In this document: positions 1 through 5,794 of the stretch, piece by piece
Position numbering within the stretch: the first letter of the stretch is position 1
How the letters are laid out: every line of letters begins with the position of its first letter
From: Opitutales bacterium
GTDB taxonomy: Bacteria > Verrucomicrobiota > Verrucomicrobiia > Opitutales > UBA9783
NCBI GenBank assembly: GCA_017479315.1
Contig: JAFVCI010000026.1
Coordinates: 1-6,335, forward strand
DNA length: 6,335 bases
Direction: 5' to 3'
Translations under genes and position numbers: made by a program
The notes under the pieces: generated by a model
What the model was told of the DNA's origin: nothing
The model's input: only the letters and a program-made list of their open reading frames with translations
Databases searched by the model: none

Positions 1-844
1 ATCCAACTACGGTCTCGCGACTACATTTTACCCATTGATAAGCTTTCTCATTCATTCCTCTCCAATACGATATCAACATCGAACCACCGCCAGATGGACC
101 AAAAAACGGCTCATTAAATGGTTTAAAATCAGAAGGTCTGTTGAGTCCATGTGCTCCCATATCTCCGTTATAACTCGAAACGGTTGCTCCATCATCACTC
201 ACCGTAAATGCATTCGCCATCAACAGAAGGTAGAAGTCCGGATGGATAAAATCATCGCCGTCGAAAATTGAAATATACACGTGCTTCCCATTCTTCTTTA
301 GCTCCTTAACTTCTTCTTCGATTGCGTCAATAGCCGCGTGCCGTGTCCCGCTACAACCGAGATTTTTTTCATTTGCGCGCAGTTCCCAACGCGCATCTGC
401 TTCTTTGCAACAGCAACTTTCAAAACCCGATAGGAACTTACACGCATTTTCGTGTACTTTAAAAGCAACTTTCTTGATATTCAAACACGAAATGTATGTG
501 CCTAAGTCATGTTGCAGAGTTCCATTCTCATCTGTGTATGCATCACAGTGAACCATGATTTTAACCTTTACGCCGAATTGTTCCAAACGCTTCACGTTCG
601 CTTCCATGCATTCGATAACGTACGGAACATAAATCCGTTTTTTATGAGACGATATCAAAATAAACAAATGCGTTTTACCTAATTCTTCAATAACACCATC
701 ACACTTAATCAATTCATTACCGGACAATTCCAATAAATCGCAAAAAGCCCTTTGACAACTACTCAACGGATGTAGCCACAAAAGCAAAGAAGTTACGAGA
801 ATCGAACGATGCATATATTTAGTGAGATTTTTCATATTTTTCAT
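1..844 (-). CDS. Exported GT-A/GT2-like glycosyltransferase paralogue C (C-terminus off the left edge)
   Basis: The frame is open from ATG 844 to the window edge, giving 281 residues without a stop. In-frame ATGs at 835 and 814 are alternatives; no strong Shine-Dalgarno decides between them. The N-terminus has a basic stretch (K2, K5, K9, R13), a hydrophobic core (about 14-27) and LSSC at 27-30, which fits a lipoprotein signal with C30 as the lipidated cysteine. The core matches the two upstream paralogues: THLFILISS (58-66), CMEAN (79-83), NLGCSGTRHA (161-170), IFDGDD (193-198), HPDFYLLL (201-208) and GAHGL (230-234). N-x-G-x-x-x-TR followed by a D-x-D-D strand end resembles the nucleotide-sugar site of GT2-type GT-A enzymes, where the acidic cluster binds a divalent metal. 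It lies 34 nt after the stop of paralogue B. It has more cysteines than its siblings, including CCC at 144-146. The donor, acceptor and even activity are unknown; the family call is from motif recognition only. Confidence 0.8.
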   Translation of the reverse strand, partial: MKNMKNLTKYMHRSILVTSLLLWLHPLSSCQRAFCDLLELSGNELIKCDGVIEELGKTHLFILISSHKKRIYVPYVIECMEANVKRLEQFGVKVKIMVHCDAYTDENGTLQHDLGTYISCLNIKKVAFKVHENACKFLSGFESCCCKEADARWELRANEKNLGCSGTRHAAIDAIEEEVKELKKNGKHVYISIFDGDDFIHPDFYLLLMANAFTVSDDGATVSSYNGDMGAHGLNRPSDFKPFNEPFFGPSGGGSMLISYWRGMNEKAYQWVKCSRETVVG

Positions 845-878
845 AAAGCTTTTGTATTCCCGGTATTTCTTTCAACCA

Positions 879-2039
879 TTATAAAATCTTGAAATAGCTC
901 CGATAATCCGGATCTTTCGGTTCCTTTTTAGATGCTTCTTCTTCCGTATCGTCTTCCAATAAGTCTGGATTCATCAAGTACCTTAACTCCATCAAAGAGC
1001 CCACTTTCCCTTTTTCATTATAGAAAAACAAACTCTTCTCGGTCACACACGTACACGCCTCGTTGTTGAAACCGTCCAGAGGTGTTAAAGTGAGCAGATC
1101 GATCGCATGGCGGTTGCCGTTCGGCTGTTGCTTGGCCAGAGCATCCAGTTTGTCGTAAAAATACTTTGCTTCAAAGATCTTCGTGGTACAGCAAATACCC
1201 GAGAGGGACGAATTCCCCTTCCTCACCCCGCCCAATTCTTTTTCCCGACCCGCATCGAGCTCGTTTTGTCCGAACTTATTTTTACCTCTGTACAACTGGT
1301 AGCACTCTCTTTCTTTTTTGGCAGTCAAACCGAAGAACGGCTTGTCATACGACCTCAACAGCGAAGCTTTTTGTAATCCGTGCGCTCCGATTTTGCCGTT
1401 GTAGTTTGAAACGGTTGCACCGGTATGAATCGCATTTGCCGTTAACAGCAGGTAGAAATCTGGATGAATAAAATCATCTCCATCGAAAATGCCGATATAT
1501 ACCCGTTCGCCCTTTTTTAACAGCTCCTTCACTGCTTTTTCAATTGCGTCAATACCTGCGTGCCGAGTTCCGCTACAACCGAGATTTCTTTCGTTTGTAA
1601 CCAACTCCCAATGCGCTTCATCAGGTTTATGATGCGAATACACGAAGTCCGACACCTTGACGCGTTCCGATTCCCGCACCCTAAAGGCAACTTTCGCTTC
1701 ATTTAACGCTTCGGCATAAGCCCAAATGTCTTTCGAAAGAACCGCTTTGCCATTATCTTCTGTTTCCCCGTCGCAACGCACCGCGATTGTCATTTCCGCA
1801 TCAAACTGCCTTAGACGTTGCGCATTCGCTTCCATGCATTTAACAATGGAACTCGCAAAATGCCCCTGCCGCCAGGACGAGATCAGGATGAACAAATGCG
1901 TTTTCTTCAACTCTTGGCGGACACACTCCTTCGATAACAAACCATTTGCAGGAAATGGTTCTCCAATTGCATTCGTCAAAAATGCCGTAGAGACCCCAGA
2001 ACCAAACAACAGAAACAGATTTCGGATGACTTTATTCAT
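879..2039 (-). CDS. Exported GT-A/GT2-like glycosyltransferase paralogue B
   Basis: This encodes 386 residues from ATG 2039. The frame also allows a TTG at 2069, but ATG 2039 puts a clean signal at the terminus: K3 and R6, a hydrophobic run at about 8-22, then TNA at 22-24 as a likely signal peptidase I site. No good Shine-Dalgarno is visible, so coupling to paralogue A (45 nt upstream) is possible. Core motifs are THLFILISS (47-55), RCDGETEDNG (88-97), NLGCSGTRHAGIDAI (152-166), IFDGDD (184-189), SNYNG (211-215) and GAHGL (218-222). The C-terminal block, also present in A, has CCTTKIFEAKYF (283-294) and LDGF..EACTC (321-331). After it comes a private tail (about 341-386) rich in Asp, Glu and Lys. 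The fold suggests sugar transfer from a nucleotide sugar. The export signal is hard to reconcile with that unless the protein works outside the cell, for example in a host. Substrate unknown. Confidence 0.85.
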   Translation of the reverse strand: MNKVIRNLFLLFGSGVSTAFLTNAIGEPFPANGLLSKECVRQELKKTHLFILISSWRQGHFASSIVKCMEANAQRLRQFDAEMTIAVRCDGETEDNGKAVLSKDIWAYAEALNEAKVAFRVRESERVKVSDFVYSHHKPDEAHWELVTNERNLGCSGTRHAGIDAIEKAVKELLKKGERVYIGIFDGDDFIHPDFYLLLTANAIHTGATVSNYNGKIGAHGLQKASLLRSYDKPFFGLTAKKERECYQLYRGKNKFGQNELDAGREKELGGVRKGNSSLSGICCTTKIFEAKYFYDKLDALAKQQPNGNRHAIDLLTLTPLDGFNNEACTCVTEKSLFFYNEKGKVGSLMELRYLMNPDLLEDDTEEEASKKEPKDPDYRSYFKIL

Positions 2040-2084
2040 AATTCTGTATATCAGGAAATTTGTTTGCAAAAATCTACACGATTT

Positions 2085-3170
2085 TTATTTATGTTGCGTA
2101 TAATGGAACAAGTTCTCCTCTGTTGTACATGTACAGGCACCGCTGCAAAATCCGTCCAGCAATGTCAGATCCCTCAATTCGATCCAATCTCGTTTGGCAT
2201 CCTTCTTATCCTTCTGCATTTTCTGCCACAACGAATTCAATCTTTCGTAGAAATAATCCGCTTCGAAAATTTTGGTTGTATAACACTCGCCACCGTAACC
2301 CGAACCCGCGTATTGCTTACTCAGGGTTTCATCAACGTCATCGCTCTCCATATCCGTGTACAACGTCCAAGTGCACTGCTCATCGGTACCCAACAGACGA
2401 CCCTTCCGCAAATTCTTGCCTTCGAGCCCGTGCGCTCCCATTCGTCCGTTATAGTTGGAAACGGGCGCATTTATACGAAGCGCATTGAGCAACAACACCG
2501 GGTAAAAGTCTTCATGCACCCAATCGTCGCCATCAAAAATTCCGATGTACACGTACTTTCCCTGTTCTCTCAGTTGATTAACCTCCTCCTCAATCGCATC
2601 GATACTTGCGTGACGCGTTCCGCTGCAACCGAGATTTGTTTCATTTGCAACCAATTCCCAATGCGTATCTTCGATGTTATGTTTTTCGCAAACAAAATCC
2701 GATGGTTTAACGCCTTCGGTTTCATGTACTTTAAAAGCAATCTTTTTTTCGTTTAAAATTTTGGCATACGTCCAAAGATCGCCCGAAATAACGTCTTCCC
2801 CGTTCTCCGTTTTTTCACCGTCGCAACGAACGATAATGTGAGAAGTGACACCGAGATCCGCCAGGTTTTTCGCGTTGGCTTCCATGCTGTTAACAATCTT
2901 TTCGCCGTAGGTTTTCGCCTGCTTGTAAGAAGAAAGCAGAATATACAAATGCGTATTATTCAATTTCTTTCTTAATCCCTCTCTCAGACACTGTTCGTAG
3001 GCTGTCTTCGGAGATTGACCCCATAAGTTCGCGAGCCTCTCCCAATTCTTCATATGGCAAAAGAAAAACAGATTGACATTGCCAATCTTCTTTCCGAAAA
3101 CGCCAGCCGTACAGGCACTGCCCGCAACGGTAATCGCAACGAGATATTTCAGTGATTTTTTCATACTCAT
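2085..3170 (-). CDS. Exported GT-A/GT2-like glycosyltransferase paralogue A, first gene of the operon
   Basis: This encodes 361 residues. ATG 3170 is preceded by AAAGAG with a 6-nt gap, a modest ribosome-binding site; ATG 3164 (Met3) is the alternative. The N-terminus has K4, K5 and K8, a hydrophobic run at about 9-25 (LVAITVAGSACTAGVFG), then KK at 27-28. That is a Sec signal or membrane anchor, and GSAC at 17-20 is only a poor lipobox. Core motifs are THLYILLSS (73-81), RCDG (115-118), NLGCSGTRHASIDAI (179-193), IFDGDD (211-216), SNYNG (238-242), GAHGL (245-249), CYTTKIFEADYF (296-307) and LDGF..GACTC (338-348). Compared with B it lacks the acidic tail and ends at H360-K361. A second hydrophobic patch with FFF (35-37) follows the signal. 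It is transcribed away from the ffs gene, so this operon's promoter must lie between about 3180 and 3360. Enzyme activity is inferred from motifs only; target unknown. Confidence 0.85.
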   Translation of the reverse strand: MSMKKSLKYLVAITVAGSACTAGVFGKKIGNVNLFFFCHMKNWERLANLWGQSPKTAYEQCLREGLRKKLNNTHLYILLSSYKQAKTYGEKIVNSMEANAKNLADLGVTSHIIVRCDGEKTENGEDVISGDLWTYAKILNEKKIAFKVHETEGVKPSDFVCEKHNIEDTHWELVANETNLGCSGTRHASIDAIEEEVNQLREQGKYVYIGIFDGDDWVHEDFYPVLLLNALRINAPVSNYNGRMGAHGLEGKNLRKGRLLGTDEQCTWTLYTDMESDDVDETLSKQYAGSGYGGECYTTKIFEADYFYERLNSLWQKMQKDKKDAKRDWIELRDLTLLDGFCSGACTCTTEENLFHYTQHK

Positions 3171-3187
3171 AACAAACTCTTTGTGTA

Positions 3188-3206
3188 GCCTTTTTTGTTA
3201 AAAGGC
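3188..3206 (-). promoter_or_regulatory. Leader hairpin upstream of the glycosyltransferase operon
   Basis: A perfect 7-bp inverted repeat (GCCTTTT / AAAAGGC) with a 5-nt loop lies 17 nt upstream of the first start codon of the operon, so it would be in the 5' leader of its mRNA. On the plus strand it is followed after a few bases by six T, which looks like a weak terminator, but no plus-strand gene ends here. On the minus strand it could affect leader stability or translation initiation. The stem is AT-rich, so its effect is uncertain. Confidence 0.35.
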
Positions 3207-3254
3207 AAGACTTTTTTATCCGGATATATGGGATACGTTGGTATAAACATGCAA

Positions 3255-3283
3255 ATTATCAGATCTGTTCCGTATCGTGCCTG
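3255..3283 (-). promoter_or_regulatory. Candidate promoter of the glycosyltransferase operon (weak)
   Basis: On the minus strand a GATAAT -10-like hexamer (3260-3255) lies 17 nt after CAGGCA (3283-3278), which matches the -35 consensus at three of six positions. It would give a leader of about 75-80 nt before ATG 3170. The divergent intergenic space must hold such a promoter, but this choice rests on loose consensus matching only. Confidence 0.22.
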
Positions 3284-3335
3284 GAAAATGTATGATTTTC
3301 GTAACAATTTCGCAACTTCCGACAGGCGTTTCCGT

Positions 3336-3364
3336 TTGACAGCCGTTGCTCTCAAATGCAACAT
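3336..3364 (+). promoter_or_regulatory. Probable ffs promoter
   Basis: A perfect TTGACA (3336-3341) is followed after 17 nt by CAACAT (3359-3364), a poor -10 hexamer. Transcription from it would start near 3371, which is where the paired 5' strand of the SRP RNA begins. A perfect -35 box with a degenerate -10 is not unusual in alphaproteobacteria. The placement relative to the RNA is the main support. Confidence 0.45.
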
Positions 3365-3369
3365 AAAAC

Positions 3370-3471
3370 CGCAGTCGGGTTCCGTGCAAGGCGAACGGAT
3401 GAACCCCGCCAGGGTCGGAAGACAGCAACGGTACTCTTGTGCGTCGGTGCCGCGGAGTGCCTGGCTGCGTT
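3370..3471 (+). ncRNA. ffs: Small bacterial SRP RNA (4.5S RNA)
   Basis: This is the RNA scaffold of the signal recognition particle; it binds Ffh and directs ribosomes making membrane or exported proteins to the translocon. The conserved domain is plain: CAGG at 3410-3413, a GTC/GAC stem closing a GGAA tetraloop at 3417-3420, then AGCA at 3424-3427. This aligns position by position with the E. coli 4.5S apical hairpin. The flanks GAACCCCGCC and GCAACGGTA, and later GGTGCCGCGG, resemble alphaproteobacterial ffs genes as I know them. The ends pair: CAGTCGGG (3372-3379) with CCTGGCTG (3460-3467), using two G-U pairs. Pairing can extend outward from ATAAAAC to GTTTTAT with one bulged C. The length of about 100 nt is normal for the small SRP RNA. 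Ends are estimated from the pairing and could differ by a few bases. Confidence 0.87.
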
Positions 3472-3476
3472 TTATT
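3460..3476 (+). terminator. Probable ffs 3' end / terminator
   Basis: The 3' strand of the terminal SRP RNA helix (CCTGGCTGCG) runs straight into TTTTATT. The RNA's own closing helix plus this T-rich run could act as the intrinsic terminator. No separate hairpin is seen just downstream. Confidence 0.35.
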
Positions 3477-3664
3477 CATAAAGATATTTCGTTGTGCAGG
3501 GAAAGTAGGCGCGGCGGTTAGCCCTTTGAGATGCCCTTGATTTGGTTCGTCAGTTGTTGTTTGGCATCATTTTTAATGAGCAAAAATTTTTCGTCGGATG
3601 AAAATTTTATCCTTATGTGAATTTATTTCTTGACGACTATCCTTACGATTTGCTCGCATAAGAC
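3477..3664. other. Spacer between ffs and the deformylase gene
   Basis: No convincing gene is seen on either strand. Only short frames are present on the minus strand: 28 codons from ATG 3660, and an ATG-less frame of about 30 codons ending near 3520. An imperfect AT-rich palindrome (GGATGAAAA/TTTTATCC) lies at 3596-3612. TTGACG at 3630-3635 resembles a -35 box for the downstream gene, but no good -10 sits 16-18 nt after it. Confidence 0.5.
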
Positions 3665-4621
3665 GTGTACATTCGCGGTTCGTTTTTCCCAATCTTAGTA
3701 GCGGCAGGTATGGCGACTTTAAATGTTTCGGCGGCATTGTTTGCGGAACATGAGATTTGTATTTTCGGAAATGATGTGCTTCGCAAAAAAGCAGAACCGA
3801 TTAAGAAGTTTGACGATGCGTTGAAACAGCGGGTGGAACGCATGTTTCGCGTGATGAAAGCAACAGGGGACGGCGTCGGTTTGGCGGCTCCGCAGATTGG
3901 TTGTTCCGAACAGCTGGTTGTGGCTCAGGTGAAGATGCCGACTCTCCCGGAAGATTTTCCGGAAGAACAAAAAGAAGCGTTACAGAAGGAAATTTCAGGG
4001 TTATCCAAAATGATTGAACTGACCGATCATACCGGGAAAGCAACAACATTCGATGATATCGTTCAATTCGGACGGTTTGCATTTGCCAATCCGGTTTGGA
4101 AACCGGTCGGAGATACAAAAGCCCCTTCTCGGGAGGCCTGTTTATCGCTTCCGGGAATTATGGCAAAGGTTCCGCGTTATAAAAAAATCGTGTTGAACTT
4201 CCAAGATTTGGACGGGCATCCGTATACTTTGCAGTGCGACGGTTTGTTGGCGCAAATTATTCAGCACGAAACGGATCATCTCAACGGCATTTTATACGTC
4301 GATCATATTTCCGATTTGTGCGTGGTTGGCGAGATGCCGATTTGGGAGGTATTCCCAGAGTTATACGAGCAAATGAAAGCCCTTAAAGACGAAGTGCTGA
4401 CGAAAAACAAAGTGGAGGAATCAAGACAAGAAGCGGAGCAGGAAGGTCGTGAATTTAAGTCGTCGGAAAAAACGTTTTGGATATCGGAGAAAAATAAAGA
4501 GAAAGCGTTAGCAATTATCGGAAAAATCGGTGGCGAAGACCATATGTTCGATTACGATACACTGTTACCCCAATCGGAAACAGCAAACAACGCCGTCGAA
4601 GCAAAGTCTGAAGCGAAGTAA
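3665..4621 (+). CDS. def: Peptide deformylase homologue with signal-like N-terminus, insertion and long tail
   Basis: Peptide deformylase removes the formyl group from the N-terminal Met of new proteins, using a metal held by one Cys and two His. All three motifs are present: GVGLAAPQIG (70-79, catalytic Q77), EACLS (157-161, metal ligand C159; the usual form is EGCLS) and HETDHLNG (201-208, ligands H201 and H205, catalytic E202). At 318 residues it is almost twice the E. coli enzyme (169). The Q-to-C spacing is 82 instead of about 40 because of a charged insertion (about 92-135), and about 104 residues follow YVDHI (211-215), rich in Lys and Glu. An in-frame TAA at 3659 limits the start to GTG 3665 or ATG 3710; neither has a good ribosome-binding site. 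From GTG 3665 the N-terminus reads as a signal peptide: R4, hydrophobic 7-26, possible cut after LFA (25-27). From ATG 3710 it would be an ordinary cytosolic enzyme of 303 residues. No fmt neighbour is seen, so it may be an extra, specialised copy. Confidence 0.85.
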   Translation: MYIRGSFFPILVAAGMATLNVSAALFAEHEICIFGNDVLRKKAEPIKKFDDALKQRVERMFRVMKATGDGVGLAAPQIGCSEQLVVAQVKMPTLPEDFPEEQKEALQKEISGLSKMIELTDHTGKATTFDDIVQFGRFAFANPVWKPVGDTKAPSREACLSLPGIMAKVPRYKKIVLNFQDLDGHPYTLQCDGLLAQIIQHETDHLNGILYVDHISDLCVVGEMPIWEVFPELYEQMKALKDEVLTKNKVEESRQEAEQEGREFKSSEKTFWISEKNKEKALAIIGKIGGEDHMFDYDTLLPQSETANNAVEAKSEAK

Positions 4622-4631
4622 TTTTCGAATC

Positions 4632-5387
4632 TTAACGGACTTGATGCCTTATAAACTCTTCCGCGCGCTTTAAATCTTCCGCCGTATCAATGGAACACAG
4701 CGGGTGGGTATCAACGGGGAACGTCGCGATGCGATAACCGTTCGAAAGCCAGCGGAGCTGTTCCAGCGATTCCGCCTTTTCCAAAGGACTTACGGGAAAG
4801 TTTTGGTAGGCTTCCAGGGCTTCCCTTCGGAAAACATAAACGCCGAAGACGCCCCAAAACGTGTATTTCTCCGTCCATTGATTTTGTTCGCAATCTCTCA
4901 CATAGGGAATGGGACTTCTGGAAAAATACAAACCGCATCCGTCCTTGTTACAGACAACCTTCGTAACGGACGGATTAAATAATTCCGCCATCGTCTTTAA
5001 TCGATACGACGGCATCAACACATCGCCGTTTGCCGAATGCATCGCCTCCGCCATATCCTCCAATAATTTTGGTTCGATGAACGGCTCATCGCCCTGGACG
5101 TTAAAAATAATATCGCCGTTGATGTGCTCCAAAACCGACGCAATGCGTTCCGTTCCGCAAATACAATTCGGTGACGTCATCAACCCGTGCACATCAAGCG
5201 ATTGCGCCAAACGAACAATTTCCTCGCTGTCGGTGACCACATAAATCGCTTTGCAACAACGCACCTGCTTGACTCGCTCGATGACGTGTTGAAGCACCGG
5301 CTTCCCGCCCAATAAGGCGAGCATTTTTCCCGGCAAACGCGACGATGCCATGCGCGCCGGAATGGCAATACTCACACTTTCGCTCAT
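4632..5387 (-). CDS. kdsB: 3-deoxy-manno-octulosonate cytidylyltransferase (CMP-Kdo synthase)
   Basis: KdsB activates Kdo by forming CMP-Kdo from CTP in the cytosol. CMP-Kdo is the donor used by WaaA to build the lipopolysaccharide inner core, so the gene points to a Gram-negative envelope. The 251 residues match the family length (248 in E. coli). Visible motifs: IPARMASSRLPGK (9-21, nucleotide binding), GTER (78-81), NVQGDEPF (96-103, metal and CTP site), YFSRSPIPYVR (154-164), ESLEQLRWL (206-214) and SIDTAEDL (232-239). The start at ATG 5387 is supported by GGAGAG ten bases upstream and by beginning just before the IPAR loop, as in homologues. It converges on the deformylase gene with only 10 nt between the stops, so no room remains for a conventional terminator between them. 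It is not next to the glycosyltransferase operon and is on the far side of the deformylase gene, so co-regulation with it is not indicated. Confidence 0.96.
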   Translation of the reverse strand: MSESVSIAIPARMASSRLPGKMLALLGGKPVLQHVIERVKQVRCCKAIYVVTDSEEIVRLAQSLDVHGLMTSPNCICGTERIASVLEHINGDIIFNVQGDEPFIEPKLLEDMAEAMHSANGDVLMPSYRLKTMAELFNPSVTKVVCNKDGCGLYFSRSPIPYVRDCEQNQWTEKYTFWGVFGVYVFRREALEAYQNFPVSPLEKAESLEQLRWLSNGYRIATFPVDTHPLCSIDTAEDLKRAEEFIRHQVR

Positions 5388-5397
5388 GGCTTATTTT

Positions 5398-5403
5398 CTC
5401 TCC
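5398..5403 (-). promoter_or_regulatory. kdsB ribosome-binding site
   Basis: GGAGAG on the minus strand lies 10 nt before ATG 5387. It is the clearest Shine-Dalgarno in the window and fixes the kdsB start. Confidence 0.6.
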
Positions 5404-5512
5404 GAAAACGGCTCGAACGCAACGTAAAACCGCTTCCTTTCGAACACCGCATGTGTGTCGGTTTTCAATGGCTTTTTGCCGAAGCGACATGCAACGGTTA
5501 TTTTAAACGGCA

Positions 5513-5539
5513 ACAAAAGTACCTTTCGAATACTTTTGT
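5513..5539. repeat. Perfect 9-bp inverted repeat (possible operator)
   Basis: ACAAAAGTA (5513-5521) and TACTTTTGT (5531-5539) are exact reverse complements separated by 9 nt (CCTTTCGAA). It lies about 125 nt upstream of kdsB. No T-run follows on either strand and the stem is AT-rich, so a dimeric regulator site is more likely than a terminator. No regulator is identified. Confidence 0.45.
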
Positions 5540-5794
5540 CCGACCATAAACTGAGAAAATTTGTGGCAAAAACAGAAAGTCGTTTTGCAACTTTCGGATT
5601 TTTGGATGAAGTACATGCCGAATTCCCGAAAAATGCTGAACACTACAATCGCAATGTGCCACGTCGGGATATATCTGAACCGTGTTTGCAAGCGCAAATC
5701 GTTACCCGCGGGAACTTCATGTTACCTAAACCCGTTCGGCAATATCGTGTAATAGCAGTAGTTATCATCCGTGTAACACAGTTCATATCGATTA

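Larger units (their letters stand above)
5388..5794. other. 407-nt spacer between the Nif3 gene and kdsB
   Basis: No recognisable gene is present. It should hold the kdsB promoter, but no convincing -35/-10 pair is seen. One minus-strand frame is open from inside the Nif3 gene to 5503 with a single stop at 5722-5724. A plus-strand GTG frame (5455-5829, 124 codons) is also open but resembles nothing I know. The most distinct structure is a perfect dyad at 5513-5539. A decayed gene or a long untranslated leader are both possible. Confidence 0.45.

Noticed and set aside
2040..2069. Ten-residue N-terminal extension of paralogue B from TTG 2069
   Set aside because: The start would be a TTG without a ribosome-binding site; ATG 2039 places a standard signal peptide at the terminus.
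1107..2756. Several plus-strand frames of 89 to 230 codons opposite paralogues A and B
   Set aside because: They are antisense shadows of well-supported genes, with composition typical of reverse-frame translation.
3167..3364. 65-codon minus-strand frame upstream of paralogue A, overlapping its start as ATGA
   Set aside because: The stop/start overlap suggests coupling, but the frame begins inside the ffs promoter and RNA start, has no ribosome-binding site seen, and its translation looks unlike a known or structured protein. Most likely chance.
3596..3612. AT-rich near-palindrome upstream of the deformylase gene
   Set aside because: It contains a G-T mismatch pair, has no room for a loop, and such AT-rich palindromes arise easily by chance.
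3520..3660. Short minus-strand frames (28 codons from ATG 3660; a plausible-looking frame ending AKQQLTNQIKGISKG)
   Set aside because: The second frame has no ATG or GTG and only a TTG start; the first is short and ends at 3573-3575. A single frameshift could join them, but there is no homology to justify it.
4618..4640. Search for a bidirectional terminator between the deformylase gene and kdsB
   Set aside because: Only 10 nt separate the stops and no hairpin with a T-run is visible there.
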